64,000 bases of DNA from assembly GCF_002939305.1 (NCBI RefSeq), contig NZ_MVDI01000003.1, positions 186,001-250,000 of the forward strand. Reading direction: 5' to 3'. This document shows positions 33,612 through 42,513 of the stretch, piece after piece. A program made the translations under genes and the position numbers. Below the pieces are notes generated by a model that made no database searches, was not told where the DNA came from, and saw only the letters and a program-made list of their open reading frames with translations. Position 1 is the stretch's first letter. Each line of letters starts with the position of its first letter. Origin of the DNA: Chroococcidiopsis sp. TS-821. Its GTDB lineage: Bacteria; Cyanobacteriota; Cyanobacteriia; Cyanobacteriales; Chroococcidiopsidaceae.

Positions 33612-35306
33612 CTAATTAACTCGACGTTGGAAGGTAAACGTCCCTGCGCTACCTGGCGTGACGGGACCTGCTACTGTATCTTCATAGCGAGTGACGTCAG
33701 TTGCCGCAGTCGTTCCTTGGACATCACCTGTTGGAGCAAACGTTACGGTACCGCCAGTAGAATCAACGGCTGTTGCGGGAACATTACTCGTGTCGATAAT
33801 GCCGTCACTGTTACTATCTAATGCCCAGTTGTTACCACCTGTCGTTCCATCTTCAATAATCCGCAAGTTGCTGGCATTTAAAACAACGTTACCCGTACTT
33901 CCACTTGGTGCAGTTTCCGAGATATTGGTATAGGTAATGCGGTACTCAATGATGTTGCCTGGTGCAGGGTTTTTCGGAGTTTGGCTGAAGGCATTTTCCC
34001 CAGCGACAACCGCAGGTCCTGTACCTTGCAAAATCCGCGATTCTTTGACAACTCGGACGAAGCCAGTGTAAAGACGATTGATCGTGGTGTTGAAAACTTC
34101 GGTTCCTGTATCAATTGCACCGTTGTTATTGATGTCGTTAAAAGCAGTGATTGGTACGGGGAAGCCAGTGAGTTGTGGTGTATTGGCGGGTAAATCGATC
34201 GTAACCAGATAGTTAGCGGTATTACCTGGTGATGCTGGTGTTAAGGGAATCTTGACAGGGTCAGTTGCGGAAGTTCCAGTACCCGAAACGAATGTAAAGC
34301 CTGTGGCAGGGTTATAGCTATAAGTTGCGGTTTCACCTGCGTTGTATGTAATTGTGACTAATGTACCATTGGGTAAGGCTGCGGGATCAGCAAGAGGCGT
34401 TGGTAGTAAGGAAACGGTTATTGGATCGGTCGTGGAACCATTGGCAATTGTGTTTGTGAACGTTCGTGGCGCGGGGTCTGGTATCGGTGCATTAGGTGCT
34501 AACCCTGCGGGAACTGTGGTTGATGCGTTGGTAAAGTCGTCGTTATTGTTTGTTGGTCCAACCGCATTGGGTTGATTCAAGGGACCATTCAGAACTTCGG
34601 GTACTGCACCAACGGTAGCAGATTGCGTGGCGCTGGCTTCGCGTTCGCCATTAGCAGGCGCACCACCAACAGCTATGGTACGTACCTCATTGGGATTTGC
34701 ACCATCAGCTGCATCCGGCTGGTTCTGCGTGCTCGCACTATTATCATTAGCGCCAGTGTTACCCAAAACAACTGTGACATTTGTACCAGAAGGAGTTACG
34801 CCGACGACTACCGGAACCCGTACCTTAATGACTCGATCCGCAGCAATACTGCCTGTTGTCAAGCCTACTGCTGGAATCACTGTTTCAAATGTGCCATCGT
34901 TATTCAAGTCGGCAAGCAGTGGACCGGAAAGCGTACCGTTGGTAATACTCGAAGGCGCACCAGGAATGAAGATTGCTGTTGCGTCGTTACCTGTGTTAGT
35001 AATGGTAAAATCGAAGTTGAGGATATCGCCAGTTTGAATTGTCCCACCGTTGACATCTTGTACTGGATCGGCTGTTACGGTAATACCAGCGACTTTGGCA
35101 ACTGTAATCGTTACTTGGTTAGAAGTAGCGTTGATTGAAGTTCCAGGATTGCTAGGATCTTCATAAGTTGCAGTTGCGGTGTTGCTAATTGTTGTACCAG
35201 CAGGAGTTCCAGCCGCAAGTACTGGTGCTGCTAGTTGAAATGCACCACTAAGGAGTAAGCCGGTTGCCAGCAGTTGACGATAAAGACTTTTACGGGATGT
35301 TTTCAT
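33612..35306 (-). CDS. exported Thr/Asn-rich beta protein, DUF11-like
   Basis: A 564-residue protein, first in the five-gene unit. The signal peptide runs to APVLAAG near residue 32. It starts with GTTISNTATATYEDPSNPGT and ITVAKVAGITVTADPVQDVN, a pattern seen in cell-surface proteins with DUF11-like repeats. The body is rich in Thr, Asn, Pro and Gly with several beta domains, including IDLPANTPQ...NDINNNGAIDTGTEVF and a second DUF11-like stretch (PGNIIEYRITYTNISE). The end is TFTFQRRVN, without an obvious sortase, PEP-CTERM or barrel anchor. Likely secreted or surface-attached; function unknown. Confidence 0.8.
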   Translation of the reverse strand: MKTSRKSLYRQLLATGLLLSGAFQLAAPVLAAGTPAGTTISNTATATYEDPSNPGTSINATSNQVTITVAKVAGITVTADPVQDVNGGTIQTGDILNFDFTITNTGNDATAIFIPGAPSSITNGTLSGPLLADLNNDGTFETVIPAVGLTTGSIAADRVIKVRVPVVVGVTPSGTNVTVVLGNTGANDNSASTQNQPDAADGANPNEVRTIAVGGAPANGEREASATQSATVGAVPEVLNGPLNQPNAVGPTNNNDDFTNASTTVPAGLAPNAPIPDPAPRTFTNTIANGSTTDPITVSLLPTPLADPAALPNGTLVTITYNAGETATYSYNPATGFTFVSGTGTSATDPVKIPLTPASPGNTANYLVTIDLPANTPQLTGFPVPITAFNDINNNGAIDTGTEVFNTTINRLYTGFVRVVKESRILQGTGPAVVAGENAFSQTPKNPAPGNIIEYRITYTNISETAPSGSTGNVVLNASNLRIIEDGTTGGNNWALDSNSDGIIDTSNVPATAVDSTGGTVTFAPTGDVQGTTAATDVTRYEDTVAGPVTPGSAGTFTFQRRVN

Positions 35307-35648
35307 AGTAGGAATCTATAAGTTCCGAAGCACAAAGGTAGTCATGGCAAATTCAACTGGTAAGCCAAACATGACTTCCAATCAAAAATGCTGGTTGGTA
35401 GGTGAAACTCTCAGAAAGGCTTTAAACTTCTAGCCAAACTGCGGACTTCTTTTAGCTACCCAATGTCGTTACAAACTTTACGGTTTTATCTTCCTTTAGA
35501 TAGATGACATTTACCTTAAGGAAAACACTGAACTTGTTTTAGCAAGAAATTTCAGCAAAATACGGAGATTACTGAGGCGCGATCGCTTTACATAAGCGAT
35601 CTATTACTAGATGATTAATTATTGATAGGCTTAATATAATAATTAAGT
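35307..35648. other. divergent intergenic region before the surface-protein unit
   Basis: 342 bases between the divergent starts of the surface-protein unit and the PPOX flavoprotein gene. It should contain both promoters. No ORF, repeat or RNA gene was recognised; one HIP1-type site lies near 35578. Confidence 0.45.
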
Positions 35649-36218
35649 ATGACTCCTTGGCGATCGCCTCTAGCGCGTGCTTTGCACAAAAACTCGCAGC
35701 CAGTCTCTCGCTATTTACAACTAGCAACGGTGCGTTTGGATAATCGCCCTGCCAACCGCACGGTTGTTTTTCGCGGTTTTCTAGAAGATACCGATCAGTT
35801 AAAATTTATTGTCGATGCCCGCACGCAAAAACCCGAACAAATTGCGCATCAACCTTGGGCGGAAGCGTGTTGGTACTTTATTGACACCCGCGAACAATTT
35901 CGGATTAGTGGTTACTTGAATTTAATCGGCGAAGATTGCCCCGACGCAACATTACAGCAAGCACGTCACAACACTTGGCGCGAAATCAGTGACGCGGCGC
36001 GATTACTTTTTGCTTATCCTCATCCTGGAAAGCCAAGAGATGATTTAGGATTTGACGTTCCACCACCAGATGCGACGCAACCCCTACCGCATTTTTGCCT
36101 ATTGCTACTCGAACCGATTGAGGTAGACCACTTAAAGCTACGTGGCGAACCACAGAATCGATATCTCTATACTCGCAACAGCGATCGCACTTGGTCTACT
36201 CTAGAAATCAATCCCTAA
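35649..36218 (+). CDS. FMN-dependent PPOX-type flavoprotein (Npun_F5749 family)
   Basis: A 189-residue split-barrel flavoprotein of the pyridoxamine 5'-phosphate oxidase type. Typical features are PLARALHKNSQ near the start, ANRTVVFRGF for FMN binding, WAEACWYFIDTREQFRISG and LDPHP-like YPHPGKPRDD, with a final LEINP. The layout matches the cyanobacterial Npun_F5749 family, whose substrate is unknown. It is convergent with cysE, with only three bases between the stops. Confidence 0.9.
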   Translation: MTPWRSPLARALHKNSQPVSRYLQLATVRLDNRPANRTVVFRGFLEDTDQLKFIVDARTQKPEQIAHQPWAEACWYFIDTREQFRISGYLNLIGEDCPDATLQQARHNTWREISDAARLLFAYPHPGKPRDDLGFDVPPPDATQPLPHFCLLLLEPIEVDHLKLRGEPQNRYLYTRNSDRTWSTLEINP

Positions 36219-36221
36219 AGT

Positions 36222-37040
36222 TTAAATTCCTGCGCCGTCAAGAAACTCTTGAATCGCTTTATTTCTTAATTGACAAGCTGCACCTTGAGTTGCTGGTATT
36301 TCTTCCTGACTTGGTAGTGCGTCACCTGCTTCTTCCGCAGCAATTGAAATATGATACACAGGTGCAGGAGTCTGCTTATGCTGTAACTGCTCTACTTGTT
36401 GTTCTAGAGCTTCTATGCGGTCGACTAAAGCGCGAATAACTTCTGCTTCTGAGTCCGGTAGGCTACCATGTTCTAGCGGATCGACACGAACACCAGAGCG
36501 ATAAATCACGCGTCCTGGTACGCCAACAACTGTACAGTTAGAAGGAACATTGCGCAGAACTACCGATCCCGCACCAATTCGGACATTATTGCCAATCTCG
36601 ATATTACCTAAAACTTTGGCACCAGCACCAACAACGACGTTATCGCCTAAGGTAGGGTGGCGTTTGCCGCTTTCTTTACCTGTACCACCAAGCGTGACTC
36701 CTTGATAAAGCAAAACATAGTCACCAACAATAGCTGTTTCCCCAATCACGACTCCCATACCGTGATCGACAAAAAAGCCTTTACCAATAACTGCGCCAGG
36801 GTGAATTTCAATTCCTGTGAGAAAGCGTGCTATAAAAGAGATCAGACGCGGAATGAAGGGAATACCCATCTTGTATAGCTTGTGCGCTATCCGATGCAAA
36901 ATAATTGCTTGCAAGCCAGGATAGAAGAACAACACCTCCAGCCAGTTACGTGCCGCTGGATCGCGCTCAAAGATAATTTGAAAGTCAGCAAGTAGGGTAG
37001 AGAACACCTTAAAATACCCAACATAGGCAAAACATCTCAC
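36222..37040 (-). CDS. cysE: serine O-acetyltransferase
   Basis: CysE transfers acetyl from acetyl-CoA to serine, the first step of cysteine synthesis. The protein has the amino-terminal helical part ([21 protein letters not shown]), then the left-handed beta-helix of hexapeptide repeats ([34 protein letters not shown]) with the catalytic His residues, and VVGVPGRVI. The last 70 residues are a coiled-coil and variable tail that extends past the catalytic domain. The 272-residue start at 37040 is used, but a GTG at 37007 would give the more usual start VFSTLLADF. Feedback by cysteine is family knowledge. Confidence 0.95.
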   Translation of the reverse strand: MRCFAYVGYFKVFSTLLADFQIIFERDPAARNWLEVLFFYPGLQAIILHRIAHKLYKMGIPFIPRLISFIARFLTGIEIHPGAVIGKGFFVDHGMGVVIGETAIVGDYVLLYQGVTLGGTGKESGKRHPTLGDNVVVGAGAKVLGNIEIGNNVRIGAGSVVLRNVPSNCTVVGVPGRVIYRSGVRVDPLEHGSLPDSEAEVIRALVDRIEALEQQVEQLQHKQTPAPVYHISIAAEEAGDALPSQEEIPATQGAACQLRNKAIQEFLDGAGI

Positions 37041-37099
37041 AATTTATCTTAGCGTTTTCTGTCGCTTGGCAATTAAAAATTTCAAAAGACATCATTACT

Positions 37100-37261
37100 A
37101 TGCCACCATTTTTGTTGATTTTATTTTTGCTGATTAGTTCGAGTTGGATGACTGAAACTTTTGTTTTAATTCCTCTCAGGGCTTTTAGAGAGTTTCATTT
37201 ACCAAATATGCTGATTTGGGGTGCAGTTGCGCTGGTTTTATTCTGGTGCTTTGGCGAATGA
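37100..37261 (+). CDS. 53-aa membrane protein with two hydrophobic segments
   Basis: ATG to TGA encodes a 53-residue peptide. A hydrophobic helix (PPFLLILFLLISSSWMTE) is followed by LIPLRAFREFHLPN and a second helix (MLIWGAVALVLFWCFGE). The hydrophobicity pattern and its place directly before purH argue for a real small membrane protein; I believe similar proteins are conserved in cyanobacteria but cannot name them. No strong ribosome-binding site is seen. It is 85 bases before purH on the same strand. Confidence 0.6.
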   Translation: MPPFLLILFLLISSSWMTETFVLIPLRAFREFHLPNMLIWGAVALVLFWCFGE

Positions 37262-37346
37262 ATTGCGAAGTGGTACTTGTGCATTGAGATTGACGCTTAT
37301 GAAAAATGATATGATTTTCAACTCGGAACTAAGGAAGTTGTGAACT

Positions 37347-38876
37347 ATGGCGCGTCTAGCACTGCTGAGCGTATCGGATAAAACAGGGTTGATTGATTTT
37401 GCTCGAAGTTTAGTTGCAGAATTCGGCTTTGATCTGATTAGCAGTGGTGGTACAGCCCAAGCCTTGAAAGATGCAGGATTACCAGTAACAAAAGTTGCTG
37501 ATTACACAGGTTCGCCAGAAATTTTAGGCGGAAGAGTCAAAACATTACATCCACGCATTCATGGCGGTATTTTGGCGCGTCGTGATGTTGCGCAAGACGT
37601 TGCCGATTTAGAAAATAATCAAATTCGCCCAATTGATTTAGTAGTTGTTAACTTGTACCCATTTGCGGCGACGATCGCTAAACCTGATGTCACTTTACCC
37701 GATGCGATTGAACAAATTGATATCGGCGGTCCTGCGATGCTGAGAGCCGCAGCAAAAAATTACGCTCATTTAACCGTGTTGTGTGACCCTACGCTGTATG
37801 AGGCGTATCTAGGAGAATTACGACAACATAATGGCGATGTTTCTTTTGAATTTCGCCAACAATGCGCGATTAAGGCATTTTCTCACACCTCAGAATACGA
37901 CCAGGCGATCGCATCTTATTTGAGAGGTCAAGAATTATCACAACACTATACACTTTCAGGAACGCAGTTGCAGGCTTTGCGGTATGGGGAAAATCCGCAT
38001 CAAAAAGCAGCTTGGTATCAAACTGGGAAGAAAGCAAGTGGCTGGGCTGCGGCTACAAAACTGCAAGGAAAAGAACTGAGCTACAATAACTTGGTTGATT
38101 TAGAAGCTGCGCGGCGAATTGTTGCTGAGTTTACTGATACTCCTGCGGCGACAATTATTAAACACGCGAATCCTTGCGGTGTTGCCTTAGGAAATTCGCT
38201 TGTAGAAGCTTATACCAAAGCTTTTAATGCAGATTCTACTTCAGCTTTTGGTGGCATTGTTGCACTTAATCAGCCGATTGATGCTGCGACTGCTACTGAG
38301 TTAACGAAGACGTTTTTGGAATGTGTGGTTGCACCTGGTTGCGAAGCAGCAGCCCAGGAGATATTAGCGGCTAAATCTAAAGTACGCGTGTTGATTTTAC
38401 CAGATTTGAGTGCAGGAGCAAAAGAAACTGTAAAAACGATCGCGGGTGGATTTTTAGTACAAGCGGCGGATGATGTTGTTGCCGATCCGAATCAATGGCA
38501 AGTTGTCACGCAAAAACAGCCTACACCAGAACAATTAGCAGAATTATTGTTTGCCTGGAAAGTATGCAAGCATGTTAAGTCAAATGCGATTGTTGTCACG
38601 CGCGATCGCACAACTGCGGGTGTCGGCGCTGGGCAAATGAATCGTGTCGGTTCGGTGCAAATTGCTTTAGCACAAGCTGGAGAAAAAGCGCAGGGCGGCT
38701 TCTTAGCTAGTGACGGTTTCTTTCCGTTTGACGACTCGGTGAAAACTGCGGCTGCTGCGGGAATTTCTGCGATCGTGCAACCTGGTGGTAGTATGCGCGA
38801 TCGAGATTCAATCGATGCGGCGAATGATTTAGGCTTAGTGATGGTGTTTACAGGAATACGCCACTTTTTACACTAA
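37347..38876 (+). CDS. purH: bifunctional AICAR transformylase / IMP cyclohydrolase
   Basis: PurH catalyses the last two steps of purine synthesis to IMP. The 509-residue protein has the IMP cyclohydrolase domain first (RLALLSVSDKTGLIDFARSL, SSGGTAQALKDAGLPV, GGRVKTLHPRIHGGIL) and the AICAR transformylase domain second (YGENPHQKAAWY, IIKHANPCGVALG, DSTSAFGGIVALN, and SDGFFPFDDSV). Both domains are full length. GGAAG precedes the ATG. It is convergent with the Uma2 gene downstream. Confidence 0.98.
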   Translation: MARLALLSVSDKTGLIDFARSLVAEFGFDLISSGGTAQALKDAGLPVTKVADYTGSPEILGGRVKTLHPRIHGGILARRDVAQDVADLENNQIRPIDLVVVNLYPFAATIAKPDVTLPDAIEQIDIGGPAMLRAAAKNYAHLTVLCDPTLYEAYLGELRQHNGDVSFEFRQQCAIKAFSHTSEYDQAIASYLRGQELSQHYTLSGTQLQALRYGENPHQKAAWYQTGKKASGWAAATKLQGKELSYNNLVDLEAARRIVAEFTDTPAATIIKHANPCGVALGNSLVEAYTKAFNADSTSAFGGIVALNQPIDAATATELTKTFLECVVAPGCEAAAQEILAAKSKVRVLILPDLSAGAKETVKTIAGGFLVQAADDVVADPNQWQVVTQKQPTPEQLAELLFAWKVCKHVKSNAIVVTRDRTTAGVGAGQMNRVGSVQIALAQAGEKAQGGFLASDGFFPFDDSVKTAAAAGISAIVQPGGSMRDRDSIDAANDLGLVMVFTGIRHFLH

Positions 38877-38883
38877 TTAAATA

Positions 38884-39441
38884 TCAGGGGAAAATTTTGC
38901 CTACCTCGAGATAGATGTCAGGAAAAGTCGTCAAGTGGAGAAGAGTCTGTTTATCTTGTACTGATTTTTGTTGATAAGTTTTACTTTCAGGTTTTCTAAA
39001 AACAATAACTTTTTCATCTTTAATGTCAATAACCCAGTATTCAGGGATACTCGCACGTGCATACAACGCCGCTTTTTTGTTGCAGTCATAGGTTAGTGTA
39101 CGATCTGCGACTTCTACCAGCAGAAAAACATCATCTGGAACTGGATGTCTGTCAATGTAGTCACGGGAATCTATTTTGACAACAGCGATATCCGGGTCAG
39201 GTTCTGAGCGATCGCTCATATAAATTGGTTCTTGAACTCGAATATCGGCTTTTCCGGTAAGGAGATCGCGTAATATATCTGCGGTGCGCTTTGTAATTGC
39301 TGAGTGCGGTGGGTTTTTAGCCGCCATCTTGACAATCTGCCCTTCTATCAACTCCACTCGTTCATCTGGGTGCAAAATTCCCAGATCTGCCATTTTGTGA
39401 TACTCCTGTACCGTAAATAATCTGGGTTGTGTTGTAGTCAT
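38884..39441 (-). CDS. Uma2 family (DUF820) putative endonuclease
   Basis: A 185-residue Uma2 protein from the ATG at 39441 (MTTTQPRLFTVQEYHKM); an upstream in-frame start adds 21 unconvincing residues. The family markers are GILHPDERVELIEGQIVKM, EPDPDIAVVKI with the Asp, VFLLVEVADRTL with the Glu, and NKKAALYARASIPEYWVIDI with the Lys. The fold is PD-(D/E)XK-like and the cellular target is unknown. It is smaller than the copy at 23984 and lacks the coiled-coil tail. It stands alone. Confidence 0.92.
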   Translation of the reverse strand: MTTTQPRLFTVQEYHKMADLGILHPDERVELIEGQIVKMAAKNPPHSAITKRTADILRDLLTGKADIRVQEPIYMSDRSEPDPDIAVVKIDSRDYIDRHPVPDDVFLLVEVADRTLTYDCNKKAALYARASIPEYWVIDIKDEKVIVFRKPESKTYQQKSVQDKQTLLHLTTFPDIYLEVGKIFP

Positions 39442-39499
39442 AGATGATGCATTACAAAGATAATTTGTAGTAAGATGTAGTATTGTATTACAAGCGAAG

Positions 39500-39530
39500 T
39501 GCAATGGTAATAGGTAATGGATAAATGGTA
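39500..39530. repeat. short heptad repeat run upstream of the acetyltransferase
   Basis: GGTAATA, GGTAATG, GATAAAT and GGTAAGA follow each other, a small degenerate 7-base array like those elsewhere in the window. Confidence 0.45.
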
Positions 39531-39590
39531 AGACGGACTATTTATAAGCGAATTACCAGTTGCTTTTATCTTTATATTTAACTTGAAATC

Positions 39591-40475
39591 ATGAGTGTAT
39601 ATCGTTTTGAGCAGTCGTTTAGTGCAGATCCTACGCTGAGCAAACGCTTATTTGAACTGCTAGACACTGTATTTTCTAACTTTGATATCAGCCGTCTTGC
39701 CAAAACCGCAAGAGTATTAGGCGCAGCTTGGGAAACGGCTTCTACTCCGTTTATTCAGTTTAATGATGGTGTTGCGGTTTCACACGTAGGCGTTTTAGAA
39801 ATTCCGCTGCTGGTTATGGGAGAAAAGTTGATGGTAGGAGGAATTCATGCAGTAGCAACGCATCCTGAATATCGTCGTCGCGGGTATTATCGCGAAATTA
39901 TGACAGAAGTGCTGGATTACTGCGATCGCCGCTATGAAACATTAGTACTGACAACATCACAACCTAAATTGTACGAACCTTTCGGCTTTCGCGTCGTAGA
40001 AGAACACAAATTTGTGGCGCAGTGTGAGGTAAAAGAAAGTAGCGAGCGCTTGCGCTTATTAGATTTTGCCGATTCAAGCGATATCAAACTACTGCATCGA
40101 CTTTTAGAAACGCGTACTCCTGTCTCGAATGTTGTCGGAGTTTTGCCGCAGCAGGAAAAAGCTTTATTCTGTGTAAACGAAGCAACGCGCCCTCTGTATT
40201 ATGCAGAAGATTTAGATGTGATTTTTTGTATGGAAATTGAAGACGATCGACTCCAGCTTTTTGATGTAGTAGGAACCAACATTCCCACAATAAATGAACT
40301 TTTGGCAAGACTTTCCCATCCTATTAAAGAAACTGTAGTTTATTTTAGTCCCGATCGCTTAGATGTAACTTTCCAAGCGATTCCCCACGTACTAGACAAA
40401 GCATTTTTGATGGTGCGTGGTAAGTTTGCAGCAGAAGGTCAGGAATTTATGCTACCGCGTTCTGCGCGTTGTTGA
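39591..40475 (+). CDS. GNAT family N-acetyltransferase (Eis-like)
   Basis: A 294-residue protein. The GNAT acetyl-CoA motif is clear: GGIHAVATHPEYRRRGYYRE near residues 84-104, then LTTSQPKLYEPFGFRVVEEH. The longer carboxyl part (residues 150-290) resembles the second, degenerate domain of Eis-type acetyltransferases. The acceptor is unknown; small amines or aminoglycosides are possibilities from relatives. The gene is isolated by repeat-rich gaps on both sides. Confidence 0.85.
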   Translation: MSVYRFEQSFSADPTLSKRLFELLDTVFSNFDISRLAKTARVLGAAWETASTPFIQFNDGVAVSHVGVLEIPLLVMGEKLMVGGIHAVATHPEYRRRGYYREIMTEVLDYCDRRYETLVLTTSQPKLYEPFGFRVVEEHKFVAQCEVKESSERLRLLDFADSSDIKLLHRLLETRTPVSNVVGVLPQQEKALFCVNEATRPLYYAEDLDVIFCMEIEDDRLQLFDVVGTNIPTINELLARLSHPIKETVVYFSPDRLDVTFQAIPHVLDKAFLMVRGKFAAEGQEFMLPRSARC

Positions 40476-40846
40476 CGTGCCAATAAGTATTAAAAATAAA
40501 CGTATTACCAATTACCGATTACCCATTACTAATTACCATTTTCTACCTTTGCTAGACGACTTGCTAATAACGCTTGGTAGTCTAACCAAGTCTAATGGCG
40601 TAAGATTACTTCTGCACCTGATGGTAAGCCAATACTGTTTTCAGTAATGGTTAGATGCATTGGTCAATTTAAAGTAACGTATTATTTAAGTAAGTAAGTG
40701 GGTAAAAATAAATATAACTTAAGGGCTGGTAACTGGTAACTAGTAATTGGTCAAGCAGGATCTATTACTCATTACCCATTACCTATTATCTATTACCCGA
40801 CAAATGTTATGTGTGATATTTGATTATGCCCACCTACTTACACGCA
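40476..40846. repeat. repeat-rich gap with two heptanucleotide arrays
   Basis: At about 40500-40540 and 40740-40800 the sequence is built from variants of ATTACCA, ATTACCC and GTAACTG in runs of several copies. The region between (40545-40735) shows no gene. These are degenerate short tandem repeats, probably neutral spacers. Confidence 0.6.
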
Positions 40847-41722
40847 TCAAGAATGATTCCCTCTAAAATCAATCATTGTTTGTAAATAAACGCCAGGCAT
40901 TCCAGTATCAAAACAACGTCCCTGAACAACATAGCCTATCATTCCTTCAGCTTGGCGTAAACTTTCTAGTGCAGATGTTAACTGAAATTCGCCGCGATCG
41001 CGTCTATTATTCTTAATATTTTCTTCTAAAAAATCAAACAACTTTGGCGATAGTGCATATAGACCAAAGATACACAAGAATTCATCTTCCGTGACTCCTT
41101 CTACACGTAAATGTTGGCGTGCATATTCAATTGAGGGTTTTTCGTAAACTTGCGTCAGATTAAGAATTGATTCTTGTTGCCAATTTCCTGCAACGCAACC
41201 AGCTTTATGAATCATTTCTGCTGGCATTGTTGTTAAACCAATTGTACTTTGATTGACTTGGTTGTAGATATTTAAAACTTGCGCAGTACAAGATTGTTCG
41301 GTATCAGAAGCGTAGATGTGATCGCCTAACATTAAGAGGAAAGGTTCATTGTTTACCCATTCTTTAGCACAAAATACCGCATGACCATAGCCTTCTTGTG
41401 TGTCTTGCGTCAAGATTGTAATTTTGCTACCTAAATCTTGGAGATATTGGCTGTATTCTTGGTTTTGTGGAGATAATTTAGCAAACAGTTCTGGTTTGGG
41501 TGGTGATTTAAAAAAATCTTCAAAGATTGGGCGATCGCTTGTTTGTACAACAATACCAACTTCTTCAATTCCGGCGCTAATCGCTTCTTCTACAATAATT
41601 TGAATAACAGGTTTTGCTCTTCCGTCTTTGTCGATAATTGGAAAGAGTTCTTTTTTAATAGCTTTGGTAGCTGGAAACAAACGAGTACCAAAACCTGCTG
41701 CGGGAATTACTGCTTTGCGCAT
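40847..41722 (-). CDS. galU: UTP-glucose-1-phosphate uridylyltransferase
   Basis: GalU makes UDP-glucose for glycolipids, cellulose-like polymers and sheath polysaccharides. The 291-residue protein has the nucleotide-binding start (KAVIPAAGFGTRLFPATKAI), FPIIDKDGRAKPVIQIIVEEA, the metal site in LLMLGDHIY and VYEKP, and FQLTSALESL near the end. Length is typical of bacterial GalU. It is divergent from the TerB-like gene with a 229-base AT-rich gap. Leucines are mostly TTA/TTG, unlike the CTG-rich gene at 4605. Confidence 0.93.
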   Translation of the reverse strand: MRKAVIPAAGFGTRLFPATKAIKKELFPIIDKDGRAKPVIQIIVEEAISAGIEEVGIVVQTSDRPIFEDFFKSPPKPELFAKLSPQNQEYSQYLQDLGSKITILTQDTQEGYGHAVFCAKEWVNNEPFLLMLGDHIYASDTEQSCTAQVLNIYNQVNQSTIGLTTMPAEMIHKAGCVAGNWQQESILNLTQVYEKPSIEYARQHLRVEGVTEDEFLCIFGLYALSPKLFDFLEENIKNNRRDRGEFQLTSALESLRQAEGMIGYVVQGRCFDTGMPGVYLQTMIDFRGNHS

Positions 41723-41951
41723 ATTTTTTACTGATTGACGTGTATGTGTAATAGGTTTTTTGCTTTCTATTGATACATATACATTTTTTATTAACTTTAT
41801 TATGATTTAATTGCTATTTAAACTAGAGATTAAATTTCAGTAGTTTCACTAAAGTTAATTTATAAAGTTTATCCGTGCTTTTACGCTACTCAAGCTTTAA
41901 ACACAAAATATATTCTTATGTTATTGAACTTTTGATATTAGGTCAAATTTA

Positions 41952-42398
41952 ATGGGTCTTTTCGATAAAGTATCTGGTATTCGCAGACCAACACAAATAA
42001 CACTTGGTCCCGCCGAAGCATTTATGGTAATCGCATTAATAGCCATTGGCTCAGATGGATTTGTTGCTGAAACTGAAATACAAGCTATTCAAGTTGCAAT
42101 ATCTAGAATGAAGCTTTTTAATAGCTATCCATCTGATGTTATTAGAAAAATGATTAACAACCTCTTAGGTATTATGGAAAGGCAAGGAGCTAATACACTA
42201 CTAAATGCAGCTGTAGCCGTTTTACCGCATGATTTAAACGAGACAGCTTTTGCTGTAGCAACTGATATTATATTAGCAGATGGTGAAATCACAGAAGAAG
42301 AAGAGACACTCTTAAATCATCTCTACCAAGTTTTAGAAATAACAGAAGATACCGCAACAAAAATTGTAGATGTCATGTTGATTAAAAATAGAGGTTAG
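41952..42398 (+). CDS. TerB-like (tellurite resistance) family protein
   Basis: A 148-residue helical protein of the TerB fold. The repeated acidic pattern is visible in IAIGSDGFVAETEIQAI and DIILADGEITEEEETLLN, in which the Asp and Glu residues bind metal ions in TerB. The family name comes from tellurite-resistance clusters, but such lone TerB proteins in cyanobacteria are not tied to tellurite. It has its own downstream terminator and no partner Ter genes here. Confidence 0.88.
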   Translation: MGLFDKVSGIRRPTQITLGPAEAFMVIALIAIGSDGFVAETEIQAIQVAISRMKLFNSYPSDVIRKMINNLLGIMERQGANTLLNAAVAVLPHDLNETAFAVATDIILADGEITEEEETLLNHLYQVLEITEDTATKIVDVMLIKNRG

Positions 42399-42437
42399 GA
42401 TCGCGCTTTTGTAACTGAAATACATTTATTTGGATAA

Positions 42438-42486
42438 GCTAATGGAGAAAGAAAACAAAAAATGCTATCCTCCATTAGCAGTTTTT
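42438..42486 (+). terminator. hairpin terminator between terB-like gene and leuS
   Basis: GCTAATGGAG (42438-42447) and CTCCATTAGC (42470-42479) form a perfect 10-base stem with a 22-base A-rich loop, followed by AGTTTTTC. It lies between two convergent genes and may act in both directions, though the T run favours the + strand. Confidence 0.8.
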
Positions 42487-42513
42487 CTATATATTAAGCT
42501 TTAGCAAATTCAC

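Noticed and set aside
34572-35138. 188-codon + strand ORF opposite the first surface-protein gene
   Set aside because: Cys/Arg-rich nonsense; the minus frame has a signal peptide and beta-domain pattern.
40500-40800. possible CRISPR-like array
   Set aside because: The units are only 7 bases, degenerate and without spacers of constant length.
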